A stretch of 64,000 bases of DNA from Cephalotus follicularis (lineage: Eukaryota; Streptophyta; Magnoliopsida; Oxalidales; Cephalotaceae). Shown here piece by piece: positions 46,568 to 58,657 of this stretch. The stretch covers positions 62,001 to 126,000 of the forward strand of contig BDDD01002245.1 of NCBI GenBank assembly GCA_001972305.1, given 5' to 3'. The position numbers and the translations under genes are program-made. The notes below the pieces were generated by a model, which saw only the letters and a list, made by a program, of their open reading frames with translations, was not told where the DNA came from and did no database searches. Position 1 is the first letter of the stretch. Every line of letters starts with the position of its first letter.

Positions 46568-47282
46568 CGTTGTCACACCCCGTCTTTCCACAACTTAAGA
46601 CAACATAAAAAGTGGTAAAGCAATCAACATAAGGTAATTCAGCTCATGCGAAAAATACCAATAATTTAAAACTTTTGAAAGCGGAATCAATAACATAAAT
46701 GACCCGAATATAAAAACACATCACGCATCCCATAATACACGATGCCCGATTATCCAAACGTAGCTGTTGATCGCCCAAAACGGAGCGTGAAATAATACAT
46801 CAGTACGAGATAACAAAATATGATTTATTACAAATCCAAATAACATGATCACTGATAAATGTTCAACAACTCAAATATAAAAGAGAATATCCAAGCCTTC
46901 TTTTTAAGTCTCCGTGCATGCTCCATATCAAGACTACTCCATCAATCTGTTACAGTAGGGGTTAGCCTTTGTACTCACTCGGCTAAGTGAACAAATCCAT
47001 AAATACAGTTCGAGTCATAAGATAAGGAGTATCATGAATGAATGCATGATAATGAGCCATGACATGTAATTTTCATAGTAAAAATACCTCCGTGTGTACA
47101 TATAAAAATATGTGCATGCTCACAGTACAAGTATAACTCATAAGTTATATCAACACAGGCAGTAAATGTCTTCCCAAAAAGGAACAAGAAAAACCAGTCG
47201 TCATGATCGTCGCCACCTCCTGGCCCCAACGTCACGCACTCTTACTCCATCCCAAACAGTTTTGGAGCAAGTCCTCAATAAG

Positions 47283-48064
47283 TTGTTTAGCACGGCGACT
47301 AAACCAACAACAGGTTACTAGCACAGTGGCTAAGTAATCAACGAGTTATTAGCACGGTGGCTAATAATCAACAGGTTATTAGCACGATGGCCAACAATCA
47401 ATCAAGCACAAGCATTTCACAGTACAAGTCAAGCAATTACATATAATTACTTGATCAAATATATTTCTTTAAAATATACTTTTTCGTTCACAAATTGTAA
47501 TAAGTCATAAACTCAAAACAATACATTTCTCTGTCTTTGGAAATACTTCCCCAACCATTTTGAAAATATATGCATTCATAAATTATACATTTTCGCAAAT
47601 TACATTTGGTCTCATAATCAAACCCTTAAATCAGTTCTCTGTCATTGGAAATACTTCCCCTACATTTGAAAATTTGTTTAGCACGGCGACTAAACCAACA
47701 ACAGGTTACTAGCACAGTGGCTAAGTAATCAACGAGTTATTAGCACGGTGGCTAATAATCAACAGGTTATTAGCACGATGGCCAACAATCAATCAAGCAC
47801 AAGCATTTCGCAGTACAAGTCAAGCAATTACATATAATTACTTGATCAAATATATTTCTTTAAAATATACTTTTTCGTTCACAAGTTGTAATAAGTCATA
47901 AACTCAAAACAATACATTTCTCTGTCTTTGGAAGTACTTCCCCAATCATTTCGAAAATATATGCATTCACAAATTATACATTTTCGCAAATTACATTTGG
48001 TCTCATAATCAAACCCTTAAATCAGTTCTCTGTCATTGGAAATACTTCCCCTACATTTGAAAAT
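47283..48064. repeat. 391-bp tandem duplication inside E LTR
   Basis: Unit 1 is 47283-47673 and unit 2 is 47674-48064. They differ at only about six positions, so the duplication is recent. Each unit contains shorter AACAGGTTATTAGCACG-like repeats. Confidence 0.93.
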
Positions 48065-49399
48065 ATATAAATTCATATGTTAACAAATATACATTTTCGT
48101 ACCCAAATGATCATAATAATCATGCAAGCTTTTCAAAAAGGTTTAACACTTTCAGGAAAGCAACCATAATGCAAATCACAGTAACAATGCAAACATATGC
48201 TTAGAATACATCAAGGTTCGTTTCTAGAGTCGTTTCGGGTCTAACGGGTCCCATTCAGGCGAAATTCTACTGTCCAGAAGGAAAGACGTCGATGTCAATC
48301 CTTAAGGCGTCGATGTCTTTTAACCTAAAACGTTAACCCTATTTACAAATATTTCCAGGCGTATCAGGACCAAAGACGTCGATGTCCTCTACAAAGACGT
48401 CGATGTCTTTTTCATACCAGAGGGTATCAGTTCGCGAGCCATGATTCTTGAGGGTAAAATCCAACCTTTTAATCCTTCATATAAACGAATCCCATACTAT
48501 AAATGTATAAAGTATGCTACTGGTTAATAAGAACACAACCAGAACATCAAATTGGAATCAACAGGTGATTCCCAAGTGGCTAAAATGGCCATCTGAGATG
48601 AACATCACAGTTCTATAATTCTCCAGAAAAAGAGTCGATGTCTTTATAAAAGACGTCGATGTCTTTTACAGAACAGAACGTGTTTTCCACGATTTCAACA
48701 CACCAAGCCATTCTAAATCAATCCTTTACACAAGCAACACACGTACTCATGTAACTATACATGCATAATAATCTCAGTGCAGTACAGTAATACTTCAACA
48801 AATCCAGAATCTCAATACAATCATTAACATGCAATTCCCCATGCTATACATTAACTTAGAACTCAAAATGCACATATAAATCCAACACTTTCCCCTACCT
48901 TATTGTTCCAAGTTAGGAACAAGAAAGTCCACCTCTTTTAGTATACAAACAGGTCACAGCAGCCTCTCTAGGTCCGTCCCGTAGCTACACCAGTAGTTCC
49001 CAGGTCCAAGCTCCAAACTCCAAGCTCAACAATGGAACACACACACACACTGTTTTCTTCTGGTGTTATAAAAAGAGAGAGAGAAGTGGGGAGGGTTGTT
49101 TTTATGCAGACAGCTTCCTCCTAACCTCTTTCTTTTGTCATTTCACAGACCACCCCGAGATCTCTCCCACTTCCAGGTTTTCTGCATTTCTTTTTGTTTT
49201 CTATTCTCCCTTTTGCAGGTTGCATGATAGAATGGCACAATCCCTTGCATGTTCCATGTGAGGGTAGGTTTTAGTGCTCCTGGTAAGTACACTAACATGT
49301 TCAACACGTCGAAACGCACTTGAAAAGGCATTAGGTAAAGCCTTTAAACAATTGCCCCTTGCATGTTACTCTGCCGACGAAGAACGTGATGGCCATTCT

Positions 49400-49575
49400 T
49401 ACAAAGGCGTCGACGTCTTTCCTTGGACGTCGATGTATTTTCCATTTTTGTAAGAAAGTGTCGATGCCTTTTCTCCATGTCGACGTTCATGCCCGCGCAT
49501 TCACGCGTATCTCAACCCTCCAAGACGTCGACGTCTTTTACAAAGACGTCGATGTCTTTTCCCCAGAACAGCGTC
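49400..49575. repeat. TCGA-centred motif cluster in E LTR
   Basis: AAAGGCGTCGACGTCTTTCC, GGACGTCGATG, AAGACGTCGACGTCTTTTAC and AAAGACGTCGATGTCTTTTC. Further copies are at 48280-48420 and 48630-48670. Confidence 0.82.
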
Positions 49576-49727
49576 GTTTCAAGCTTTTGACATACATTCC
49601 ATATCCAAGGTCATCAGTAGGGTTTGCAAGCATCTTTTGAGTTCAAAACTCAACATTCTCATTAAATCAAATTTAATGATACATCATAATTTGAATTATT
49701 ACATCATGAAAAATACCGGGCGTTACA

Positions 49728-49742
49728 TTCACCCCTCCTTCA
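49728..49742 (-). other. Element E polypurine tract
   Basis: TGAAGGAGGGGTGAA on the minus strand directly beside the LTR, with GGACAAAATTTCT upstream. Confidence 0.88.
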
Positions 49743-49771
49743 AGAAATTTTGTCCTGAAATTTACACAACA

Positions 49772-50299
49772 CTAGAACAAGTGTGGGTAACGTTCTCGGA
49801 TGTCATCCTCACGTTCCCACGTTGCCTCATCAGGTTTGTGAAACTGCCATTGAACCTTGACCATGGAAATGGTTCGGTTCCTCAAAGTCTGCGTCTTGCG
49901 ATTGAGAATCCACACCGGTAACTCTTCACAAGATAGGTCATCCTGTACATGAACAGTATCATAATCCAGGACATGTGACGGGTCCGGGATATATCTCCTC
50001 AGCATAGATATGTGGAAGACGTCATGCACGTTTGACAGTGCAGGAGGTAAGGCAAGCTGATAGGCTACCTCCCCAAGTCTGTCTAGAATTTCAAAAGGAC
50101 CAATGTAGCGAGGAGCTAATTTGCCCTTCTTCCCAAACCGTTGTACGCCCTTCCATGGTGATACCTTCAGGAACACGCGATCACCCACGTTAAAGATCAG
50201 AGGTCTTCTTTTCACACTGTCAGTGTAGCTCCTTTGCCGACTCTGAGCAGCGAGCAGCTTCTTCTTGATCGTCCTGATCTTTTCTGAAGTTTCCTCCAC
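49772..50299 (-). CDS. Element E integrase C-terminus with chromodomain
   Basis: [40 protein letters not shown] and VHDVFHISMLRRYIPDPSHV form the GPY/F module. VQWQFHKPDEATWEREDDIR is the chromodomain-like tail. It parallels D at 37480-38011. Confidence 0.92.
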   Translation of the reverse strand: MEETSEKIRTIKKKLLAAQSRQRSYTDSVKRRPLIFNVGDRVFLKVSPWKGVQRFGKKGKLAPRYIGPFEILDRLGEVAYQLALPPALSNVHDVFHISMLRRYIPDPSHVLDYDTVHVQDDLSCEELPVWILNRKTQTLRNRTISMVKVQWQFHKPDEATWEREDDIRERYPHLF

Positions 50300-50433
50300 T
50301 AGTTCTGTCCCGAGTAAAGGTCTCTCCCCGACCTCATCCTAACACACAGGGGATCTGCACTTCCTCCCATATAGTGCCTCAAACGGTGCCATGCCGATAC
50401 TGGAGTGATAGCTGTTATTGTAAGAAAACTTTA

Positions 50434-51087
50434 TCAGAGGAATATGATCCTCCCAGGTACCAGCAAAGTCAACAACGCAAGCCCGTAACATATCCTCCAA
50501 GGTCTGGATGGTACGCTCAGACTGCCCATCGGTCTGAGGGTGGAAGCAGTACTCAAGTTCAGCTTCGTCCCGAAGGCTGACTGAAACCTCTTCCAGAAGT
50601 TGGAAGTGAAGATAGCACCTCTATCACATACGATGCTGACTGGAACACCGTGCAGTCTTACAATCTCCTTTACATACAACCGAGCCAACTTGCTCGCAGA
50701 ATCTGTGACATGTGTGGGCAAGAAGTGTGCTGACTTGGTGAGTCTATCCACGATAACCCACACGGCATTATGATGGTTCCGAGTCAAAGGAAAACCTGAA
50801 ACGAAATCCATTGTAACGTGTTCCCACTTCCACTCGGGAATGGGCAAGGGTTGCAGCAACCCTGCCGGTCTCTGATGCTCAGCCTTAACTATCTGGCAAG
50901 TCCAACACTTCGCCACATACTTGGCGATCTCCCGCTTCATGTCGGGCCACCAATAACACTTCTTCATGTCTTGATACATCTTCGTGCTACCCGGATGAAC
51001 GCTGTACATAGATTTCTGAGCCCCGCGAAGTAGTTCATCCTTCACTCTAGGCTCATTCGGAAGACATACCCATCCCCGATATCTCAT
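50434..51087 (-). CDS. Element E integrase zinc finger and core
   Basis: Zinc finger [20 protein letters not shown] and [16 protein letters not shown]. Core [30 protein letters not shown] and [15 protein letters not shown]. The third acidic region continues in DNA toward 50500. Confidence 0.9.
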   Translation of the reverse strand: MRYRGWVCLPNEPRVKDELLRGAQKSMYSVHPGSTKMYQDMKKCYWWPDMKREIAKYVAKCWTCQIVKAEHQRPAGLLQPLPIPEWKWEHVTMDFVSGFPLTRNHHNAVWVIVDRLTKSAHFLPTHVTDSASKLARLYVKEIVRLHGVPVSIVCDRGAIFTSNFWKRFQSAFGTKLNLSTASTLRPMGSLSVPSRPWRICYGLALLTLLVPGRIIFL

Positions 51088-51147
51088 AATACCGTCTTCA
51101 TGTACTTTAAAATCAGACTTCGAATCCAGATTCTCTTGAATCTTCTG

Positions 51148-51435
51148 TCATTCAGGATCATGCGGTTGTGCCTCTTTGATGCGATGTAGTAATACCGGTT
51201 CTACCCGCATGTCTGCTAGAATGATTCCCGGTGACTGATTAAACGGATACCATTCTTGGAAGTCTTCCAGCATCTTCCATTGTGACACCATCGTACTAGC
51301 AAGTATAGCCTTGCGGCTCAAGGCATCAGCGACCACGTTCGCTTTCCCCGGGTGGTACTGGATACTGCAGTCATAATCATTAAAGAATTCTACCCACCTA
51401 CGCTGTCTCATGTTCAGCGTGTCTTGGCAGACCAC
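51148..51435 (-). CDS. Element E RNase H end
   Basis: [20 protein letters not shown] and [17 protein letters not shown] are the closing RNase H segment, then the pol linker. D homology ends near 51438, the outer end of E. Confidence 0.9.
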   Translation of the reverse strand: MVCQDTLNMRQRRWVEFFNDYDCSIQYHPGKANVVADALSRKAILASTMVSQWKMLEDFQEWYPFNQSPGIILADMRVEPVLLHRIKEAQPHDPE

Positions 51436-51438
51436 ATG

Positions 51439-53403
51439 GAGGTGTGGGATACGATTAAAATAGTGGAAGTAAAAACCATAAATACTAAAGACCTAGTATT
51501 TTGGAAGTAACATAAATATAAGAATACTCAAAAGATTTTATGGGTCCATAAATCAAAGAAGTACATAACAAGGTCAATGAGAATATATGATCAAAAGTCG
51601 AAATGAATATATGATCACAAGGTCTCATATCAAAGTGGAAGGTCAAATGAGAATACTCAAAAGATTCTCGAACAACAAACGTATCATATCAATACGAACG
51701 TTCAAGCGGAATACCAATAAAGTGCTCATAGCAAACGATTAAGGAATCGATTTCACAACGGACAATTAACAAGTCCTATCAGAGTTCAATCGATAATGTA
51801 AATCAAGATTCCGAGAAAACCATTATAGAATCATATAACAAGCCATAAGGTATGATAAAATCAAGCAACGAAGGCCATTAACAAGTATAGGAATAAAATC
51901 CAACCAGATTATCAACAAATCAAATGCTAGTTAAGAATCGCAATAAAAGCACATCAATCGTTAACAAATTTCAAAATCAAATAAGATAAAGGAAGGAGAC
52001 GTTCTACTCACAATATCAGAGCCAATACTTCCACGAACTAACCCCTCGGAGCTTAGAATCGACTATCGGGTTCCAAGTCTACAACGATATTACATAACAA
52101 CATCCATAAGCATACTTTCCATGCTTATATAACGAGAGATGTATAACATGTACGTATAGGCTATATGATAGCTATATTTCCCATTTACACTTACTAGAAT
52201 TTCTAACATCCATAAGCCTCAAAGATTCATTAGCACACCATTCACATATACTCTGTTAGCAACTTATAATACATTCCGGTACAACCATAAATTTACTACA
52301 GATATCAAAGTAATAGATGTAAGTAATGAAATTACTACAGGAGAGGAAATTCACCTCCCAAGCGTTGAAATCTAGATCGGCTATCGGATTCCCTGTCATG
52401 GATCGCAAACTCCACCATTATCGATCAAGTCCTTCACTCTGCATGAAATATCACAAACACGTTATATTATATACACATACATCAAACGTCGCGCGTCACC
52501 GAATCTGCGGACAGATTCCGGACAACCCTCCGGAGTCCCGGTCACGACACCAACAGCACCTACATTGACTGAGCAACACACACTACTGATCGAAACTCAC
52601 AGCGACTCGCCCGAAAATGGGCAGCCACCACCGGCGGTGAGTTGACTCACTGAGTCAACTCGCCGGTCGTCCAACAATTTAGGCCGCTTCACAAAAAAGT
52701 GTCAGCGCGGCCTGTACTAGCTCCGGCCGAGGCGCCATTGCTCCGGCCGAGGCACCACTAGCATCCACAAGCTCCGGTCTACACATTGGTGGCCGAGACT
52801 CGCCGGGAATCGGCGCCAAAAGCGGCGGCAGAGGCGGCAGCGAGTCAACTCGCTCAGTTGACTCAGCCGCAAAAATCCGGCCGTTTCCGGCCAAATCACG
52901 CCACAACAGCCGTCGAAATGGGTAGAGGTGGTCTCCTAGGCCATGACCGCACCCATCCGCGACGCCAAAAGTGGCGGACAGCGGTGGCAGGGGCCAAAAC
53001 GCACCGACAGTGGCCATCGGGCGTGAGGAGAAGAGAAAGAAAGAAGAAGAAAAGAGGGAGAGGGAAAGCTTACCGGCGGCTGGAGGAAGACCCGTGCGCC
53101 ATCTCCCGGTCCGGCGCCTTGCGCCGTCGTCTCTCCCGGTCTCTCTCTCCCCCGATCTCTCTGCAACTCTCTCCCTCTCTGTTCTGTTTCTTCATACGGG
53201 CGCTATGCGCCCGTTACTCCTTTGTTTTATTTTTTTGTATGGCGCCTTCTCGAAGGCGCCCGAGTGTCCAGTTTTTATTTTTATTTTTTTAATCATATAT
53301 ATATATATATGTAATAATCGTAATTACTAAAATACCACCCACCAAATTTGCACACTCACGTGTTTTGCAAATCAGCCTCGTAAATGTGATACGGGGTGTC
53401 ACA
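51439..53403 (-). repeat. Element G left LTR region (about 1.96 kb)
   Basis: Its last 185 bp match the short right LTR. The left part (51439-52320) is AT-rich with short internal repeats. The right part (52540-53220) is GC-rich, with long open frames on both strands that look compositional. Three hairpins lie near 53112-53126, 53196-53214 and 53241-53260. No TCGA-centred cluster is present. Confidence 0.65.
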
Positions 53404-54513
53404 ATCTCCCCCCCTTAAGAAATTTCGTCCCCGAAATTTACTCGTATCACATGGTAAAGCAAACTGTGTATCGAATGCTCATGTATCTGTACTGGTACTC
53501 CCTCAACATCGATACATGTTTCATGGAGGTGTCAAGCCACTATCCTGTTTCCATGAAAGTCCTAAGACAAGCCCATCTTAGAACTATTCTCGCCCAAGCA
53601 TGCTTAACTGCGGAGTTCTGATGGGATCCAGTGCATTAGTGCTGATATGGTCGCTCCTCAAGGTGGTCTAGATCATACATGAGCCGAATCGACAAAAATG
53701 TGTCGTCTGGGTAGGCCATTCCAGTATGACTCATATAGCATCGTCCCTTAGTTGTGTCCGTGTCGGTCGTATAGTGAAACCCATCGCAACATGTTCCCAT
53801 ATGACGTCAAAGACTACATGAGCCACGCATTGAAGCCAACATGCACGTTTGTGGGGTCAACAAGGGCACACGAACATCATATGTGTCGAAGCGACAACGC
53901 TTGAACAACGAATAAGGAACGAAGTCCTATGTCCATTTTATATTCCGTATCCAACTCTACGAGAAAAAAATCCAGCAGCCCACAACAACGTCAAATGAGC
54001 AAAGCATACTTGGAGCACACAACTATTACATGGTCAACCTGTAAAGGCGTTGAGCAAAAATATTCCAAGGGACAATGGGATCCCGTTTCATAGGTATGTA
54101 GCATAAGATCTCAACGCAATCCACCAATAGCAAGGATGTCCGAAGACAAAGCTGAAAAGGCATGCGTATTGATCGATCGATGGATCGTCATGAAGCCAGC
54201 CAAGCCACGCATTCAGAATACCACTCAAACGCCCAACGTACACAAAGCAAGAGATTAGCTGAACGAACCACAATTCAAGACGATGAATAGTCAACAACGA
54301 ATATGCGGAAACATCAAGAGAATCCCATGCTAGCACCGTTAGTTGTGATATGAGAATGAGTACAAACTTCTGGTGCAGACAATCAAAGCTGACGATCGAA
54401 GCATCATATACAAAATGCACAAACTCAAGGCACCATAAAGGCAGGTTGCACATACTCATGTCGCCATGCGTACAAACGTCAGCACACGCAGAAGAACATG
54501 CACATAAATACGT
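52867..54513. repeat. 1647-bp duplicated segment, copy 1
   Basis: Runs from inside the LTR of G across the polypurine tract into decayed pol. It matches 59691-61337 at a constant offset of 6824, with only two differences noticed. Neither end is an element boundary. Confidence 0.93.
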
Positions 54514-55743
54514 ACACAATTGAATCGTTAGTACAAGGGCACAACAATCATAGCATACTCTTCCGCTGAAGAATATAAAGCAGCTGCAATTGCTCGAAGT
54601 TTCACTATTGCTCCACATTAAGTTGCAATTATATTGAACATCTCGTTAACAAAACTGCGACATTTCTCTTCATGTTGTTCTACCAGGAGTGCTCCCTCAA
54701 GCGACGACACACTTGGTATTTTTAAGTTCTATCGCATAAGATGAACTATGGCCTTCACAAAGACTTATGTATGACAGCTTCATTGTGCGACGGACACTAT
54801 CTGTCCCATACATCAACGTTCCCTTGTCTCAAAACGAGCAGTCATTGCGATTACAATTGTATCACTGAGCATCACTGATCCAGTCCTGCAATATCGATCT
54901 CTCCCGAAGAGTAGACGATAGAGCTCCCATGAATAAGACTGACAAGTTCACGTGCAATGATCGGAAAACTCATCCGAAGATAGCAAAAAAAGCACAAAAC
55001 TTTTTACTCAAAGCATCTGTAATCACGTTTGCATTGCGCCGAGGAACTTATCAGCGTAACTATAGTCCTTATTTGTCTCCATGAAGCTCTGCTCGAGGTT
55101 CAAATCTCTGTCTATAAAGATCTACGTAGAGCCAGCGTTCATCCTCAATAGATGAGATCATCTAAATATAGCCCTTATAAGCTAAATCCTTCACTATTCT
55201 CCGCTAACGGTTCAACTGAGTACTCAAGCATAAATATACTATACTGGTTGCCTGAATTCTTGAATAATTCGTCACTGTCAACCATTCATCACTATGATGC
55301 TATCTTGAAACATGTACAAGAACCCTGGAGAAGTTCCTCCATTGCATATAAAGTGCTCTGTCATACACATCGTGCCTTAATAGCTTACAAAGTCCCGAGT
55401 AGCTAGGCTATAGCCCGCTAGAACTCTGACTCAAACATATCGATTAATAAAGGGATATAGGGAAGATACGTTATCGCGACTAACTCGGCCGCTAGCCAAA
55501 AAGAGATGATGTCCAAGAATATCTCTGATCTCAAAATCCTTATCCTTACATCTTATTCTAGCTCTACATCAAACATCTATGTAGTAACCATAAAATATCT
55601 TACTATTCATATCCACAACGGGACCATCTTACCGACCACGGGGCATGCTACCGAACACATGACATGCAATGCATGATATGCAAGAGTTTAAAAACCTTTT
55701 GAAAACATTTCACTTTAAAAGTCTAGAGAATCTAAAACCAAAA
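53404..55743 (-). pseudogene. Element G polypurine tract and decayed pol
   Basis: The tract AAGGGGGGGAGAT (minus strand) starts at 53404, followed by GGGACGAAATTTC. Faint pol homology: the integrase finger region near 54660-54700 (compare 21475-21500) and the RNase H closing region near 55010-55130. No open domain survives. The stretch 53404-54513 is repeated at 60228-61337. Confidence 0.6.
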
Positions 55744-55755
55744 GCTCTGATACCA
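55744..55755 (-). other. Element G primer-binding site
   Basis: TGGTATCAGAGC on the minus strand, three bases from the LTR at 55759. Confidence 0.88.
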
Positions 55756-55758
55756 AAA

Positions 55759-55958
55759 TGTCACACCCGTTCCCGCGCCCGTGCCTTTGTTTTATTTTTT
55801 TGTATGGCGCCTTCTCGAAGGCGCCCGAGTGTCCAGTTTTTTTTTTTTTAATCATATATATATACGTAATAATCGTAATTACTAAAATACCACCCACCAA
55901 ATTTGCACACTCACGTGTTTTGCAAATCAGCCTCGTAAATGTGATACGGGGTGTCACA
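55759..55958 (-). repeat. Element G right LTR (200 bp, short form)
   Basis: Starts TGTCACACCCGTTCC and ends GGGGTGTCACA. It matches 53219-53403 but lacks the rest of the long left LTR. It keeps the GGCGCCTTC hairpin. Confidence 0.8.
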
Positions 55959-57560
55959 CTCCTTGAATCCGTGAGCTCCTTTCTTCAAATGCTATTTTCA
56001 CTCGCACTCAAAACACTCTAATCTAAACTAATATCAAAATAGGAAGTGGTAACCTTCAAAATAAAGACTATTACCACCTATATTGATTGAGAGAAAGGAG
56101 GATATTATAGAAGATCTCTCACAAAAGTTCTAAACTTTTTCTCTCTTGATTTTTCTTTTCACCCATTGGTTTCTCCAAGAAGACCAAAACTTGCTATATA
56201 TTTTTAAGCCATGAGATGAATTGAAGAATAGAGAAAAATTTAAGTGAGAGCATGTGTGATCATGTGGAATTTCGGATTTTACCTCCCTAAGGTGTCACCA
56301 AAACATGCCATGTGCTAAGCCATCATTACTCACACAAAATATCACATTAAATCTTTGTTTAATCACTTCCTTCATATGCATTACAAGTGTTACCATAAGA
56401 ACTTGCCAAGTGTCATACAAAGAAGTATCAAACAAAGTAGCTTCTCCAAGAAGCTTTCCTCCATCAAGTGACACATGCCCCGCATATGTTACTTGTCCGA
56501 AAATCAGGCGAGACCTGATTGCCCGGATTGATTTATGGTAAAGACGATAAGTGTCCGAAATTTTCTCAGGATTTCGTATACTCATTTCAATTAGTCAACC
56601 GACCATCCAAATGAACCTATATCAACATCTCACATTATTCTAGGTATGGAATTGACTTCCACGTATTACGTCCATTTACCAACAATCCAGAACAATGTCT
56701 TGACTACAGTAGATGTCACTCTGTCCCTCATCATTATCTTGGCTCTGACTATGACTTAGGGGAAGGATATGTGTCAACCCTAGTAATTTCATAATTCTAA
56801 TTAATCCGTAATCCCAATACGACTATTGTTGGACCTTTCCAAAAACCTTGTTTCCAGTCCACCTACACTTGGCTAGGTATTTACAAGCTCATAATGGATA
56901 CATATACTTTAGAGCCTATCACCCTCGCATTGGATGTGATGATTCCATGTTGTGTACTCTCCTACATCCATATATCCTCAAGACCCAAAGACCACCATTT
57001 CTCCAGCTCCCCGAAAGAACTGGGTAAGGTTGAGATCAAAGCCAGGAAGTCTCTACACAATGCAGAGCAGCCGCTCAGGTGTAAGGAAATACTCATATCC
57101 TCTCAGGTTCTGCAAGTCATTCAAGGCTGTATTGTACTATAATAGATAGGATTTACTACTGATACAAGATATGTGACTATTCAACTAGTGTTCCTATAAT
57201 GGGTCATGTTCGGTGTACATGCTCCAAGCATGCACCTCATATTAGCTCTAGGGATTTCACCCAGGTGGGAATGAGATCATCCACCCCCACTCGAGCGAGC
57301 ATAATATAGCAAGTCTATCCGGTTCATTAATGCCTAAGAAGTGAACCTATGACTTGGAACAATTTAGTCATAGGGGATAAGGGATTCAATCTCATAGCCC
57401 TCGGCTTGACATCCAACCCTTTATGACAAGGCTCCATATGTGTAAGCAGTTTAATAAAACAACTTCATAAATATGATGAAAAATATACAGACTACCCTTT
57501 TAAATAAAGTTTGCATATATTAACATAAAAGAAATATGATTGTTTACATCAAAAGTAGAG
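55959..57560 (-). repeat. Decayed copia LTR-like sequence
   Basis: No protein. 57230-57460 resembles the LTR of copia element 2 (15600-15780), including AACCTATGACTTGGAAC and GACAAGGC words. The GGATATGTGTCAACCCTAG words near 56765 resemble the inverse of 14060-14100. Probably a minus-strand copia LTR remnant. Confidence 0.55.
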
Positions 57561-58657
57561 TTTACATGAACAATCAGTCACCTAGTGGCTTTACTGGTCA
57601 CTCACCCTCTAAAACTGACCTTCCCTTAGGATTCGAGGATGAACTAGCTGATGAACCGTAAGGTAGATCAAATGTAAAGGCAGGCTAAATGTAAAGTAGG
57701 CAGACCTCTTAGAAGGAAATAGAATGTTAATTTTAAGTGATTAATGTGTAATGTACTGGGTCACCATTCGAGATGAACCAGTAAAGCTATCACCCGAGAT
57801 GAACCAATGGATCACCACCCGACATGAACCACGATGGTCATATAGGTAGATAGCCTACGGGGATCACCGATTGAGATGAGCCTAAGGGATCACCAATAGA
57901 GATGAGCCATAAATGTCAAATGAATGTTAATGAATAGTGTAAGGTTAAGGATATAAATGTAATGAGGTTTGACCAAAGGTAATGTAATATTCATGTTCCT
58001 CTCCTCTGCCTATAACGCCTAGAGTGCCTATCTTGCTCTTCCCAAAGCCGAGGATCCCATCCCCCTAAAATGTAATAAATTTCTCACCTCAGCTCCTCTG
58101 CCTGCAACGTCTGATAGCGTATTCTGCTTTTCCTTAAGTAAGGGAGACCGAGGAAGAATGTAAAGAACTGTTGAATGGTTTTTGGAATGCTATGAATGCC
58201 TGTATTGTATGGTTGAGTGTACTTGCATATCTCATGACATACATGCTTATACTTGCTGTATTTGCACTTCACATATGCATGGGTAGTAGTTCTGACACAA
58301 CCAGTGGTTTCTGACCCATTCTCGGTAATAGGTCTGATGCAGGTGGAGTTTCGCAGCAAGCAAAGGATTAAGTGGCTGAGTAAGTCTTCTCCTTCAATGC
58401 AGTCCGATGACCCATAACCATATAAATGTAATTGTGTATTGTTTTATGACCTGTCGGTTTGTGGCAGAGCTTGGTTTGAACAGTATTGTATACATTAGGT
58501 TTTATCCACATAAGTTATGTTTTGATTGGGTTTTTCGCATGCATTATTATTTAATTTAAAGTGTTTTGTTATGCTACTGAATTGTTAATGGATTGGTAAG
58601 GTAAAACTTGTAGCGCGTCAAGCCTTAGGGGTTAGTCCTTGAGGTTTGGGGTGTTAC
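57561..58657 (+). repeat. Gypsy LTR-like remnant ending GGGTGTTACA
   Basis: Non-coding. Short repeats of ATCACCACCCGAGATGAACC type occur at about 57760-57910. It ends GGGGTGTTACA immediately before RNase H sequence, so it is probably an LTR or solo LTR. The left boundary is not clear. Confidence 0.5.

Larger units (their letters stand above)
46571..49727 (-). repeat. Element E LTR (3157 bp), shared by both halves
   Basis: On the plus strand it starts TGTCACACCCCGTC and ends GGGCGTTACA. Parts match the LTR of D in inverse orientation (for example the CTAGGTCCGTCCCGTAGCT region near 48980). It contains a 391-bp tandem duplication and motif clusters at 48280-48420, 48630-48670 and 49400-49575. 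Confidence 0.93.
44329..51438 (-). mobile_element. Element E: D-family gypsy sequence with pol halves flanking a single LTR
   Basis: On the minus strand, one 3.16-kb LTR (46571-49727) has PBS, gag, protease and the RT start on its downstream side (46570 down to 44329), and RNase H, integrase/chromodomain and PPT on its upstream side (51438 down to 49728). A normal element has two LTRs outside one body; here one LTR lies inside and the pol ends face outward. The body and LTR resemble D. About 1 kb of pol (RT middle to RNase H start) is absent. A few other interruptions. It may be a tandem remnant or a one-LTR circle that was integrated. Confidence 0.85.
51439..55958 (-). mobile_element. Element G: decayed gypsy with unequal LTRs
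   Basis: The right end has PBS (55744-55755) and a 200-bp LTR (55759-55958). The left end is a much longer LTR-type region ending GGGGTGTCACA at 53403, followed by a chromovirus polypurine tract. The interior has only scattered pol similarity on the minus strand and no gag. It is strongly decayed, with far more than ten breaks. The outer left boundary is uncertain. Confidence 0.7.

Noticed and set aside
52717-53330. Long overlapping open frames on both strands (60-168 residues), repeated at 59590-60154, as possible host genes
   Set aside because: They lie in the GC-rich LTR region of G, overlap each other on both strands, show no domain, and are duplicated with the surrounding element sequence. 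Composition explains them.
54088-54618. 176-residue frame with hydrophobic stretches (also at 60912-61295) as a membrane protein gene
   Set aside because: It lies in decayed pol of G, has no recognisable domain, and is shared only through the 1647-bp duplication.
57760-57910. ATCACCACCCGAGATGAACC repeats as a satellite array
   Set aside because: Only a few diverged copies within an LTR-like remnant; too short for a satellite.
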